A DNA stretch of 58,626 bases from Prevotella sp. (GTDB lineage: Bacteria; Bacteroidota; Bacteroidia; Bacteroidales; Bacteroidaceae). Position 1 is the stretch's first letter; the number at the start of each line of letters is the position of its first letter. Location of the stretch: positions 1-58,626 of the forward strand of contig JAFZSL010000050.1 in assembly GCA_017619375.1 (NCBI GenBank). The letters run 5' to 3'. The notes under the pieces are model-generated. The model had not been told where the DNA came from, made no database searches, and saw only the letters and a list, made by a program, of their open reading frames with translations. Below are positions 1-8,297 of the stretch, one piece after another. A program made the position numbers and the translations under genes.

Positions 1-78
1 GACGGTGTAGAGCCTGAGTGCGATGACGAAGGTGGTGAGTCCCTTCATCAGTGAGTCCATGCCTTTCTGCACGAGTCT

Positions 79-1770
79 CTAGGTGCGTCTGTCGATGGAT
101 GAGGTGGCCTCGTCGAGGATGAGCACGGGCGGGTCGGCGATGGCGGTCCTGGCGATGGAGAGCAGTTGTCGCTCGCCTTGGCTGAGGTTGGATGCCGTGC
201 CGCTGATGACGGTGAGGTAGCCGTTGGAGAGACGGCGTATGAAGTCGTCGGCGCCCACGAGTTTGGCGGCCTCGATGCACTCCTGGTCGGTGGCGTCGAG
301 CCGTCCGTAGCGGATGTTGTCCATCACGGTGCCGGTGAAGAGTTGTGTCTCCTGAAGCACCATGCCGAGGCTTCGGCGCAAGTGGCTCTTGTCGATGTCG
401 TTGATGTTGATGCCGTCGTAGTGTATCTTGCCGTCTTGGATGTCGTAGAACCGGTTGATGAGGTTTGTGATGGTGGTCTTGCCTGCTCCCGTCCCTCCCA
501 CGAAGGCGATTTTCTGTTCGGGCATGGCGTCGAGGACGATGTCGAAGAGCACTTGCTTGTCTTCGTTATAGCCGAAGTCCACCATGTCGAAACTGACACC
601 GCCCTCCACCTTCGTAAGTTTCCCTTCAGGGGTCTTCCATGCCCATGTGCCGGTCCTTCTCTCGGTGGGGGTGATGACGCCGTCGTGTTCTGTGACATTC
701 ACCATCGTCACTTTCCCATTGTCGGTCTCTGCCTCCTGGTCGAGGAGTTCGAACACGCGTTCCGCACCTGCCGATGCGTTGAGCACGCTGTTGATTTGCT
801 GGCTGATTTGCGCGATGGGCTGTGAGAAGTTCTTGTTGAGCGTAAGGAAGGCGACGAGGGTGCCGATGGTGAGTGGCGACGACGGATGAATGGCGATGGC
901 GGCTCCGACGACGGCGATGAGGACGTAGCCCAGGTTGCCGAGGTTGCCGTTGACGGGCATCACGATGTTGGCGATTTTGTTGGCGTTGTAACTGCTGTCG
1001 CGCAACTCTTCGTTGATGGTGGAGAACCGCTGGATGGCCTCGTCCTCATAACAGAACACCTTCACCACTTTCTGTCCGGTAAGCATCTCCTCGATGAAGC
1101 CGTTGACATTGGCGAGGTTCTGCTGCTGTGCCACGAAATGCTTTCTCGACATCTTCCCAAGGTATGTGGTGGCCCAGGCCATGACCACCGCCATGACGAT
1201 GGACACGCAGGTGAGCGGCAGGCTGAGGACCACCATGCTGACAAAGGTGATGGCGAGGGTGATGAGCGAACTGAACGCCGAGGGGAGGCTCGAACTGACG
1301 ACTTGCCTGAGACTGTCGACATCGTTGGTGTAGGTGGACATCACGTCGCCATGTGAATGGGAGTCGAAAAACTTGATGGGCAGCCGTTGCATGTGCTCGA
1401 ACATGCTCTTGCGGAGTTTGAGCATGGTGCCTTGGCTGACTTTTATCATGATGCGGTTGTAGGCGTAGGAACAGACTACACCGACGATGAGCACCGCAGC
1501 CAGTTTGAGAAGGGCGGCGGCGAGCGGGGAGAAGTCGGGGTTGGCTACTCCCTGCAAGGGTTTGATGTAGTCGTCGATGAGCGTCTTGGTGAAGAGCGTC
1601 GACATCAGCGTGGCGCAGGAGGATACGATGATGAAGACGAAGACGGTGATGAAGGAGAACTTGTAGTCTTTCATCACAAACTTGAACAGTCTCAGCAGGG
1701 TGGCTTTCTTGTTCTTGCCCATTTTTTGTGAATACACCTCTCCTGGAGGCGTGCGCATACCCATTCTCAT
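79..1770 (-). CDS. ABC exporter half-transporter, ATPase plus permease, prematurely terminated
   Basis: Inner-membrane half of an ABC exporter of the MdlB/BmrD type. The N-terminal half is the six-helix transmembrane domain. The C-terminal half is the nucleotide-binding domain, with Walker A GGTGAGKTT, Q-loop (VLQETQLFTG), a degenerate signature (LSQGERQ) and Walker B with canonical catalytic Glu (LILDEATSSID). A TAG stop at 79-81 ends the protein directly after Walker B and the D-loop. Reading on in the same frame to base 1 gives the expected family C-terminus (RLVQKGMDSLMKGLTTFVIA), but the H-loop histidine is Leu and the next conserved Ser is Tyr. The 563-aa product therefore lacks the switch region and is probably a decaying gene, or carries sequence errors. 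The start overlaps the stop of the upstream partner by 4 nt (ATGA), so the two are translationally coupled. The exported substrate is unknown. Confidence 0.85.
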   Translation of the reverse strand: MRMGMRTPPGEVYSQKMGKNKKATLLRLFKFVMKDYKFSFITVFVFIIVSSCATLMSTLFTKTLIDDYIKPLQGVANPDFSPLAAALLKLAAVLIVGVVCSYAYNRIMIKVSQGTMLKLRKSMFEHMQRLPIKFFDSHSHGDVMSTYTNDVDSLRQVVSSSLPSAFSSLITLAITFVSMVVLSLPLTCVSIVMAVVMAWATTYLGKMSRKHFVAQQQNLANVNGFIEEMLTGQKVVKVFCYEDEAIQRFSTINEELRDSSYNANKIANIVMPVNGNLGNLGYVLIAVVGAAIAIHPSSPLTIGTLVAFLTLNKNFSQPIAQISQQINSVLNASAGAERVFELLDQEAETDNGKVTMVNVTEHDGVITPTERRTGTWAWKTPEGKLTKVEGGVSFDMVDFGYNEDKQVLFDIVLDAMPEQKIAFVGGTGAGKTTITNLINRFYDIQDGKIHYDGININDIDKSHLRRSLGMVLQETQLFTGTVMDNIRYGRLDATDQECIEAAKLVGADDFIRRLSNGYLTVISGTASNLSQGERQLLSIARTAIADPPVLILDEATSSIDRRT

Positions 1771-3557
1771 GGCTTCTTGTTTTTATGTTTGTCTGTGCCC
1801 TTCTGCCGGCGATTCTTCCGTGGCTCGTCGAAGTCGCCGCCATCCTCGTTCTGGATGGTGTAGATCTCATGGTAGATGGCGTTGGTACGCAGGAGATTCT
1901 CATGGGTGTCGAAACCGCTGACCTTGCCTTTGTCGAGTACGAGGATGCGGTCGCAATCCTTCACGCTGGATATGCGTTGCGCGATGATGATTTTGGTGAG
2001 TTGGGGGAGGTCTTCCCTGAAGGCGCGTTGTATGGCGGCATCGGTGGCGGTGTCGCAGGCGCTGGTGCTGTCGTCAAGGACAAGGACGCGGGGCTTCTTC
2101 AGCAATGCCCGGGCGATGCAGAGTCGCTGCTTCTGTCCGCCTGAAACATTGGCGCCGCCCTGCTCGATGCGGGTGTCGTAGCCTTGCGGCATCTGGTCGA
2201 TGAACTCGTCGGCGCAGGCCATGCGGCAGGCCTCCTTGCACTCCTCAAGGGTGGCGTCGGCGTTGCCCCAACGGAGGTTGTCGAGGATGGTGCCGGAGAA
2301 GAGCACGTTTTTCTGCAAGACGACAGAGACGGCATTGCGCAGGGTGTCGAGGTCGTAATGGCGAACGTCGCGGCCGCCCACCATGACACTGCCCTTGGAG
2401 ACGTCGTAGAGGCGGCTGACGAGGTTGATGAGCGACGACTTGCCACTGCCCGTGCCGCCGATGACGCCGATGGTCTCTCCCGATTTGACATGGAAGGAGA
2501 TGTTTTGTATGGCGTATTCTCCGCTGCCTGACTTGTAGGCGAAATAGACGTGGTTGAAGTCGATGCTGCCATTGGGCACCTCCATCACCGGGTTCTTGGG
2601 ATTGACGATGTCGGCCTGCTCGTCGATGACCTCAGCCACGCGCTGGCCGCTGGCCGCACTCTGCGTGAGCATGACGAAAATCATGCTGAGCATCATGAGT
2701 GACATGAGGATGCTCATCACGTAGGTGAAGAGGGATGTTATCTCGCCGGTGGTGAGCGTGCCGCCAACGACGAACTGTGCTCCAAACCAGGAGATGGCGA
2801 TGATGCAGGCATAGACCACGAGGTTCATCACAGGATGGTTGAGCGCCATCAAACCCTCGGTGCGGACGTAGAGTTTGTAGAGACCTTCCGCGGCGCGGAG
2901 GAACTTGTGGTTCTCATAGTCTTCCCTGACGAAGGCCTTCACCACCCGCATGCCGGCGATGTTCTCCTGCACGCTGCTGTTGAGTTGGTCGTAACGCTCG
3001 AACACCATCTTGAAAAGTCCCGACACGCGGCTGATGAGGAAATAGAGGAAGATGGAGAGGATGACCATGGCGACGATGAAGATGATGCTCATCCTCACGT
3101 CGATGACGAAGCACATGAAGATGCTGAACAGCATGCGGAAGGGGGCACGCACCGACACGCGCAGAAGTTGCTGGAAGGCGTTCTGAAGGTTGGACACGTC
3201 GGTCGTCATGCGTGTGATGAGACCCGAGGCGCTGAACTTGTCGATGTCGGAGAAGGAGAAGGTCTGTATGTTGCTGTACATCGCCTCCCTCAGGTTGCAG
3301 GCGAAACCGGCGGAGGCCATTGCGGAGCAACGTCCGGCCTTGATGCCGAACATGAGGCTGAGGAAGGCCATGCCGAGCATGATGCCGCCATAGAGGTAGA
3401 CATTCCCCATGTCGCCGGCGTTGATGCCCAGGTCGATGAGTTTGGCGGTGACATAGGGGATGAGCACGTCCATCACCACCTCGAGGGAGGTGAAGACGGG
3501 CGTGAGCACCGACACCCGCTTGTATTGCTTGATTTGTGAATAGAGGGTCTTGAGCAT
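1767..3557 (-). CDS. ABC exporter half-transporter, ATPase plus permease (MdlA-like partner)
   Basis: 596-aa partner of the overlapping downstream half-transporter, so the pair should form a heterodimeric exporter in the inner membrane. Residues about 1-310 are the transmembrane domain. The ATPase domain follows, with Walker A GGTGSGKSS, Q-loop VLQKNVLFSG, a good signature VSGGQKQR and Walker B VLVLDDSTSACD. The catalytic glutamate position is Asp here, whereas the partner keeps Glu, the asymmetry expected for heterodimers with one degenerate ATP site. The H-loop region (IIIAQRISSV) has Gln where His is usual, consistent with this being the non-canonical subunit. A lysine-rich tail ends the protein. 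Family membership is clear; the substrate (drug, lipid or peptide) cannot be told. Confidence 0.9.
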   Translation of the reverse strand: MLKTLYSQIKQYKRVSVLTPVFTSLEVVMDVLIPYVTAKLIDLGINAGDMGNVYLYGGIMLGMAFLSLMFGIKAGRCSAMASAGFACNLREAMYSNIQTFSFSDIDKFSASGLITRMTTDVSNLQNAFQQLLRVSVRAPFRMLFSIFMCFVIDVRMSIIFIVAMVILSIFLYFLISRVSGLFKMVFERYDQLNSSVQENIAGMRVVKAFVREDYENHKFLRAAEGLYKLYVRTEGLMALNHPVMNLVVYACIIAISWFGAQFVVGGTLTTGEITSLFTYVMSILMSLMMLSMIFVMLTQSAASGQRVAEVIDEQADIVNPKNPVMEVPNGSIDFNHVYFAYKSGSGEYAIQNISFHVKSGETIGVIGGTGSGKSSLINLVSRLYDVSKGSVMVGGRDVRHYDLDTLRNAVSVVLQKNVLFSGTILDNLRWGNADATLEECKEACRMACADEFIDQMPQGYDTRIEQGGANVSGGQKQRLCIARALLKKPRVLVLDDSTSACDTATDAAIQRAFREDLPQLTKIIIAQRISSVKDCDRILVLDKGKVSGFDTHENLLRTNAIYHEIYTIQNEDGGDFDEPRKNRRQKGTDKHKNKKP

Positions 3558-3585
3558 ATATGAATAGGTTTTGGGGGATATTGCC

Positions 3586-3655
3586 TCCTAGGGTCTCTAG
3601 TATTCCTAGGGTTTCTGGTGTTCCTAGGGCTTCTAAGAATCTTTAAGGTCTAAAA
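3586..3655. repeat. Degenerate 9/18-nt periodic tract upstream of the ABC pair
   Basis: Three near-identical 18-bp units beginning CCTAGGG (around 3586, 3604 and 3622) run into CTTTAAGGTC-type 9-mers. The tract fills most of the gap between the ABC operon start and the end of the DUF5020 gene. It belongs to a family of short-period tracts seen at many places in this window. Confidence 0.8.
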
Positions 3656-4390
3656 ACTCCATTTTGCGGCGAGGGTGGGGATGGCTCTGAACTTGTCGTT
3701 GCGCCCCTTGTTGTCATAGACGAAATTGTAACTCATTTCCACTTCCGAGCCAAGGCTGAGGTTGAGGTTTTGGCAACCTTTGAGGGCGTTGAGGTTGAAC
3801 CAGAACTGTGGTTCGGAAACGACGACCCATTTGCCTTTCACATTGCCGTCATACCAACAGTCGATGAAACCGGAGCAGGTGAAAAGGCGGTTGCTGGTAT
3901 GCAACCCCCAGACAGCAGTGGCTTGGAAACTGCTGAAGGGTCGGTTCCACGGATTCTGGCCTTTGAAATAATATTTGTACAGGGCTTGCAAGGAGAGGGT
4001 CTTGGTGAAGTCTTTGCTGGCGTAGTTCCAAGAGGGACCGATGAGGGCGGCATGCTGGAAGCGCGTGGAGAGGTCGGTGTGTTTGTTGGAAGTGAGTCCT
4101 CCGTTGTATTCCACGTGGGCTGCCCAGTGCTTGTCACGGCTGACATTGAACTCCCTTGACACCTCCCAATAGGCACCTGCCACGCCGTCGTGGAAATAGT
4201 CGAGGTCGATGAAGAAGAAGGTGTTTCCCCACTGGTCGGGCTTGTAATACTCTACGGTAGTGGTGACGGAGGGCCGACCGTCGAGGTCATCGTCAATAGT
4301 CCGTCCCAGGTCGTAGTGAAACTGCACGTTTTGGGCGTTGACAGTGGCCCAAGTGGAAAAAAAGATGATGATGGTGAAAAGCTTTCTCAT
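3650..4390 (-). CDS. DUF5020 family outer-membrane beta-barrel protein
   Basis: 246-aa exported protein. A signal peptide (MRKLFTIIIFFSTWATVNAQ) with a typical Bacteroidetes A-Q cleavage site is followed by alternating aromatic/polar strands. The protein ends in Phe (AAKWSF), as outer-membrane barrels usually do. Composition and length match DUF5020, a Bacteroidetes family distantly like Tsx nucleoside channels. The likely role is a small outer-membrane channel or structural barrel; no substrate can be assigned. Upstream at 4391-4440 a TAATTTCG box is one mismatch from the -7 consensus. Confidence 0.75.
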   Translation of the reverse strand: MRKLFTIIIFFSTWATVNAQNVQFHYDLGRTIDDDLDGRPSVTTTVEYYKPDQWGNTFFFIDLDYFHDGVAGAYWEVSREFNVSRDKHWAAHVEYNGGLTSNKHTDLSTRFQHAALIGPSWNYASKDFTKTLSLQALYKYYFKGQNPWNRPFSSFQATAVWGLHTSNRLFTCSGFIDCWYDGNVKGKWVVVSEPQFWFNLNALKGCQNLNLSLGSEVEMSYNFVYDNKGRNDKFRAIPTLAAKWSF

Positions 4391-4465
4391 TTTCTTTCAT
4401 GATTTATCGGGTGCGAAATTAGTGAAAAAAAATGAGAAAGGCCCTCCTCCATGATTGAAATTTCT

Positions 4466-5401
4466 CTATTTGCTCTCATACATCATCGCAGCCTCCAGGT
4501 GCATGTCATGGATTTCGTCTGCCAGCCACTGGGGTGAAAGCACCTTGATTTGACTACCACGACTCAACAGATGCCCGCTAAAATCAATGGTCGGACGCAT
4601 GAACAATTCGAAATCGGCATAGTTCTCACCTTGTCCAATCTCTCGTTGGCTGATATGCATGCGCAGGTCCCTCAGATAATACCTTTCGAAACCATATGCC
4701 CGAATGACTATCCGCTCCGGCTTCGTGTCATCGCCGACCAATACGCCATAGCACTCATCAAAATATTCTTGTGCGTCAAAATCAGGGTCGATCCTGAATT
4801 TGATGTCCGTCAACTCCATGTCCAGAATCCTGTCGAAAGAGAACACACCGAAATAGTCCGACTCCGGCTTTTCCTCTGTCGCATCACGGTGGAAATGCCC
4901 GAGGATATACCAGCGTTGCTTGAAGAGTTTGATGCAATAAGGTTCGAAGTTCAGGTGGTTGGGATTGTCGGTGCCGTATTTTCGGTAATCGACGGCTATT
5001 CTCACGCTTTTCTTCATCGCCTCGATGACCATCCCCAGATAGTCGTCCTCTGTTGGGACAGACTGGAGCAAAATCCTTTTTTGCAGCGACAGGCTTTCGC
5101 TGATGATGTTGTTGACGGAAAGCGTGGAGAGAAGCCAGTTCTGCACACTATCGTTTTCCAGCACTTCATCGTTGCCGATGTAGTATTTGTAGCCATTCTG
5201 GCGGTCGCATTCGATATAGATGCCGAACATGTCCTGGATGGCATCCTTGTGCCGGTTGAAAGTGGAACGGGCAAGTTCCACTCCCTCGCTCAGTGAACTT
5301 CGTAGCCATTTCTCCTGAATCTCCGAAAAAGTGATTTTCCGGGCCTTGTGAATGGTTTCCACAAGCCAGATGTATTCCTTGAATTTGAATGCTGTTTTCA
5401 T
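4466..5401 (-). CDS. WYL-domain transcriptional regulator
   Basis: 311-aa regulator. Residues about 1-65 form a winged helix-turn-helix (KFKEYIWLVETIHKARKITF onward). The central part, about 140-235, is a WYL domain (AMKKSVRIAVDYRKYG, FEPYCIKLFKQRWYILGHF). A C-terminal WCX-like extension follows (VLSPQWLADEI). WYL proteins bind DNA and sense ligands; relatives such as BrxR and CapW repress phage-defence operons. This gene is the last minus-strand gene after the defence-like operon, separated from it by 193 nt of repeat-containing sequence. It could regulate that operon or be an independent chromosomal neighbour. It has moderately higher GC than the island genes, so it may mark the island edge. 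Confidence 0.85.
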   Translation of the reverse strand: MKTAFKFKEYIWLVETIHKARKITFSEIQEKWLRSSLSEGVELARSTFNRHKDAIQDMFGIYIECDRQNGYKYYIGNDEVLENDSVQNWLLSTLSVNNIISESLSLQKRILLQSVPTEDDYLGMVIEAMKKSVRIAVDYRKYGTDNPNHLNFEPYCIKLFKQRWYILGHFHRDATEEKPESDYFGVFSFDRILDMELTDIKFRIDPDFDAQEYFDECYGVLVGDDTKPERIVIRAYGFERYYLRDLRMHISQREIGQGENYADFELFMRPTIDFSGHLLSRGSQIKVLSPQWLADEIHDMHLEAAMMYESK

Positions 5402-5464
5402 ACTCGTCTGATTGAGGTTCTAATCTTGTCACGCTTTTCTCAAACCTTTTTGTTGTATCTCTAT

Positions 5465-5575
5465 AATAATATCCCGAATTATCGAATTGGAGAATTATCA
5501 TGGAAACTGTCACTTTGGTGACAAGAATTCTATGATTCGAAAATTCGTGATAAAAAGAACTCGTGATATAGGTCA
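5465..5575. repeat. Intergenic 8-nt periodic repeat (GAATTATC/AATTCGTG type)
   Basis: The gap between the WYL gene and the 87-aa ORF contains GAATTATC GAATTGGA GAATTATC, and further on AATTCGTGATAAAAAGAAC. Closely related strings recur at 21141-21205 and, in part, at 16495-16517. It is therefore a dispersed, roughly 8-nt periodic repeat rather than unique regulatory DNA. Confidence 0.65.
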
Positions 5576-5594
5576 CCCTTGATTGAACATGGAA

Positions 5595-5858
5595 TCACAC
5601 TTCCCAAATGATTGCCGCACAATGCCCCATGAAGGTTTCAAACTCTACCTTATAGGTCTTACAATCAGGTCTCGCTTGTGGGTCTGAGGAGTCAAGAAGA
5701 GTTACCGTTGGTTCGGGATCACACAAAATCATAAACAGATTGTGTTCACAACCTTCATATGGCTCTTCAGGCCCGTCATTAATCTGCTGTACGATATTGT
5801 AGCAGCCAGATTGAACGAGTTGCAAAACTTTTTTCTTGTAGTCAATTTTCTTTGCCAT
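5595..5858 (-). CDS. Small hypothetical protein (87 aa), last gene of the defence-like operon
   Basis: I do not recognise this family. The 87-aa product starts MAKKIDYKKKVLQLVQSGCY and is acidic in the middle. It has four cysteines (including C-E-H and MILCDPEP contexts) and no signal peptide or membrane segment. Its start lies 2 nt after the stop of the 88-aa ORF, so it is clearly in the same transcription unit. The low-GC composition matches the island genes. Position suggests an accessory or immunity-like component, but that is inference only. Confidence 0.55.
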   Translation of the reverse strand: MAKKIDYKKKVLQLVQSGCYNIVQQINDGPEEPYEGCEHNLFMILCDPEPTVTLLDSSDPQARPDCKTYKVEFETFMGHCAAIIWEV

Positions 5859-5860
5859 GA

Positions 5861-6127
5861 TTAATTATCAAATGAATATTCTGATGGTTCAATTCCATCT
5901 TTGCAAGCTGCAATAATTTCTTCACGCAATTCTGCTTGAGTGAAAGCATCAACATTTTCGCCATTATTCAATGACGCCTTATAATAAAGCCTACCTTCGG
6001 ATGACGATGGCCTGAAGTGTGATGAACCTGCTATATAATCACTTTCCCAATAGCCTATCACATGATTGCCGACACGTACACATTCATCTCTACTGAGAAC
6101 CACTTTTTTGGGAAAAATCTTCTTCAT
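5861..6127 (-). CDS. Small hypothetical protein (88 aa)
   Basis: Unrecognised 88-aa soluble protein starting MKKIFPKKVVLSRDECVRVG. The first half is predicted beta-rich and the C-terminus acidic (EPSEYSFDN). It begins 6 nt after the stop of the 351-aa gene and ends 2 nt before the next start, so the three are tightly coupled. There is no signal peptide. The pairing with the 87-aa ORF resembles a two-gene small cassette (for example toxin and partner), but no toxin motif is visible. Confidence 0.55.
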   Translation of the reverse strand: MKKIFPKKVVLSRDECVRVGNHVIGYWESDYIAGSSHFRPSSSEGRLYYKASLNNGENVDAFTQAELREEIIAACKDGIEPSEYSFDN

Positions 6128-6133
6128 ATCCTC

Positions 6134-7189
6134 TTATTTTTTATCATTAACAACTTTATTATAGTCGCCATAGGTGTCAACGATGACTATCCATTTAAAT
6201 TTCTTGTCGTAGCGGTGAGCCCAGGACTTGATGGCCTCGTAGACGCAACTTGCACCCTCTACTGTTGAGCCGCTGACGGGCACATTGCAGAGGAAACCGT
6301 ACACCTTACACCGCTGGTCGCGCAATTGCTTTAAGCACCTGAATAACACCTCGTGAAGGCGCTCCTGCGTCGGTTCCTTCTTGAACACGTGCTGCACCAG
6401 AGGCACTTTGCCATTATAGCGCTTGCAAGCTTGGCCCAAGTCATCATCTTCACTGCGTCTCAGAACAACCAGTCCATCTGCACCGTAGCTTTTGACATCG
6501 AACAAGTCGCCTTCGCCAAGTCTAATTTTCTTATCCTGAGTGCCTGTCAAAATCATACCTCGCAATTGGAAAGCAAAGCGACCATCGCGACACGCGGTCC
6601 ACGCACCTTGGTCGGGTACATGAATGAATAGTTGACCCGCATATCGGATGTCACGCTTCAAGTCGGCTCTCCCTGCATCGGTCGATGCCACAAGAAACGC
6701 CGTACGGCTGATGCCGCCTTTTTTGTAGAGGAAACTATCTTGGTCGTATTTTTCGGACAACCTGTAAATCCTTGTGAAGAATTGCTTGGCATCGGCTTGT
6801 CCCTCATTGGTAACAAAGAAGCAGTACTCTTCACAGGCATATTCCCAATCGGCCTCACGGTAGCAGCCCGTAACGCCGTTAAATATAAAACCATATTGCT
6901 CAAGGTCAGCTCGAAGCAATTGGTTGCGGGCCTTATTCTGCTCCAGCGAATAACCACCCCTAAAGGCTGTCAGGACAACGCACGTATGGTCCTTGAAAGC
7001 ACGCTCGGCCCTTCCAAGAGTCAGAGCATCATCTTCGGCAGGTGCTGTTGCAGCAATAGCTATTTGACCTGGCTTTAGTTCGCCCCTTAGCAGTTTGCGG
7101 ATAGCTGCCATGCGCAATTTTTGGCATCTTGCGTTTAGGTCTTCGTATACCTGCTCTATGTATTGTTGTGATACCATATCCTTCTTCAC
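6134..7189 (-). CDS. DUF3293-like protein in the defence-like operon
   Basis: 351-aa cytosolic protein. The N-terminal half contains a pattern resembling DUF3293 and phage homologues: TAFRGGYSLEQNKARNQLL, then a glycine-containing strand (GVTGCYREAD), an acidic-aromatic segment (EEYCFFV) and KYDQDSFLYK. The second half has beta-rich stretches and a conserved-looking tail (WIVIVDTYGDYNKV). Function in this family is unknown. The gene lies 34 nt after the 357-aa gene and 6 nt before the 88-aa ORF, so it belongs to the operon headed by the helicase. No catalytic triad or nuclease motif is evident to me. The DUF3293 call is by eye and tentative. Confidence 0.6.
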   Translation of the reverse strand: MKKDMVSQQYIEQVYEDLNARCQKLRMAAIRKLLRGELKPGQIAIAATAPAEDDALTLGRAERAFKDHTCVVLTAFRGGYSLEQNKARNQLLRADLEQYGFIFNGVTGCYREADWEYACEEYCFFVTNEGQADAKQFFTRIYRLSEKYDQDSFLYKKGGISRTAFLVASTDAGRADLKRDIRYAGQLFIHVPDQGAWTACRDGRFAFQLRGMILTGTQDKKIRLGEGDLFDVKSYGADGLVVLRRSEDDDLGQACKRYNGKVPLVQHVFKKEPTQERLHEVLFRCLKQLRDQRCKVYGFLCNVPVSGSTVEGASCVYEAIKSWAHRYDKKFKWIVIVDTYGDYNKVVNDKK

Positions 7190-7223
7190 TGCTTACTTGA
7201 TGATTTCTACCGATGTGTCTGCC

Positions 7224-8297
7224 TCATTTTTTAAACCTTTTCTCCCACTCTTCTATGAACTTCAGATATTGATTTAAAGCGGCTGACATGGAACGATGTT
7301 TGCGATTGTTCTCAGCAACATATTCTGGAGAAGAATTGAGCATTTCGATGCATAGTCGAACATCTTCTGCTGTAATGTAACTGTATATGGATTCTGCATG
7401 TTCGTCAACCTCCTTCTTTATCCATTGGCGAACAGCATTGTCAATAGTGCTAATATAGCTGTCGGCTGTAGTTTCAGCCAAATGTTTTGACAAGTAGAAT
7501 TGGAATTGTATATTTATAGGGAGATTCCATTTAGTTGCTTCCTCATTGATTACTGGCTTTTTTGTTGTTACTTGTGCCTCGTCATCCCAGATTACTTTTA
7601 TGCCTAATTTGGGAAGAAACTCACCAAGGGCCAGCAGGTCTTTCTCTTTTTGGCCATTGCTCAACTGCGTCATTACATAGAATCCATCAACCAATGTTTG
7701 GGGCGACTTCCCATCAGAATCTCGTAAAGTTTCTGAACGCTCTACAATACAAATGTCTCGACCATTTACACGATGCCAAGCACTATGTTTACTCCTATTA
7801 TTACAGATAGTTTCCAAACCAATCTTTTTCAGGGCAAGAATCCATGTATTTACGGCCTTCTTCTCATGATAGACTGTGCCATCGCGGAATGAGACAGAAA
7901 AACCTATCGACTTGGATTTAGTGAACCTAGGCTCAGCCGTAACGACAGCTTCGTCATCTGTCGTTTCTGGCTCATTTGCAACATCGGTATTCGCTTCCTC
8001 TTCAGATGCGGTCACTCCTTGAACTCTCTGAATGACAGTCTGAGAAGGTGACAACGTTGATAGTTGTATACAGTTTCTGGTAAACGAAACGCTAATGCAA
8101 CCATTGGGGTCATAGCTACCGCTAAACATCAATGGACTCTGCACTTTTGAGAGCACGGTCTTCAAATGCTCTATGAGTTCTGGCAGCAACTCTTCTTTCA
8201 ATAGCTGGTCTTCCAGTTGTTCCCATTTTGAATCAATAGGCTTGCCTTCTTCTTGGAGTGAAGCCCTGTGGGTGTAAAAATCAGTTAGTTTACTCAT
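7224..8297 (-). CDS. Restriction-operon accessory protein with recombinase core-binding-like C-terminus
   Basis: 357 aa from the ATG at 8297, which overlaps the methyltransferase stop by 8 nt (ATGAGTAA); an upstream in-frame ATG at 8336 would overlap far more and is less likely. Residues about 1-75 are helical. An acidic linker (SEEEANTDVANEPETTDDEA) leads to a middle alpha/beta domain (about 125-240) with SIGFSVSFRDGTVYHEK, RDICIVERSE and VDGFYVMTQLSNGQKEKDL. The last 85 residues (FQFYLSKHLAETTADSYIST onward) look like the SAM-like core-binding domain of tyrosine recombinases, but no catalytic recombinase domain follows. The translational coupling implies a partner of the methyltransferase, for example a specificity or DNA-tethering subunit. 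Function is not known. Confidence 0.6.
   Translation of the reverse strand: MSKLTDFYTHRASLQEEGKPIDSKWEQLEDQLLKEELLPELIEHLKTVLSKVQSPLMFSGSYDPNGCISVSFTRNCIQLSTLSPSQTVIQRVQGVTASEEEANTDVANEPETTDDEAVVTAEPRFTKSKSIGFSVSFRDGTVYHEKKAVNTWILALKKIGLETICNNRSKHSAWHRVNGRDICIVERSETLRDSDGKSPQTLVDGFYVMTQLSNGQKEKDLLALGEFLPKLGIKVIWDDEAQVTTKKPVINEEATKWNLPINIQFQFYLSKHLAETTADSYISTIDNAVRQWIKKEVDEHAESIYSYITAEDVRLCIEMLNSSPEYVAENNRKHRSMSAALNQYLKFIEEWEKRFKK

Noticed and set aside
79-81. TAG recoded as a sense codon
   Set aside because: parC in this window ends normally with TAG at 35976-35978, and the lesion is accompanied by other damaging substitutions.
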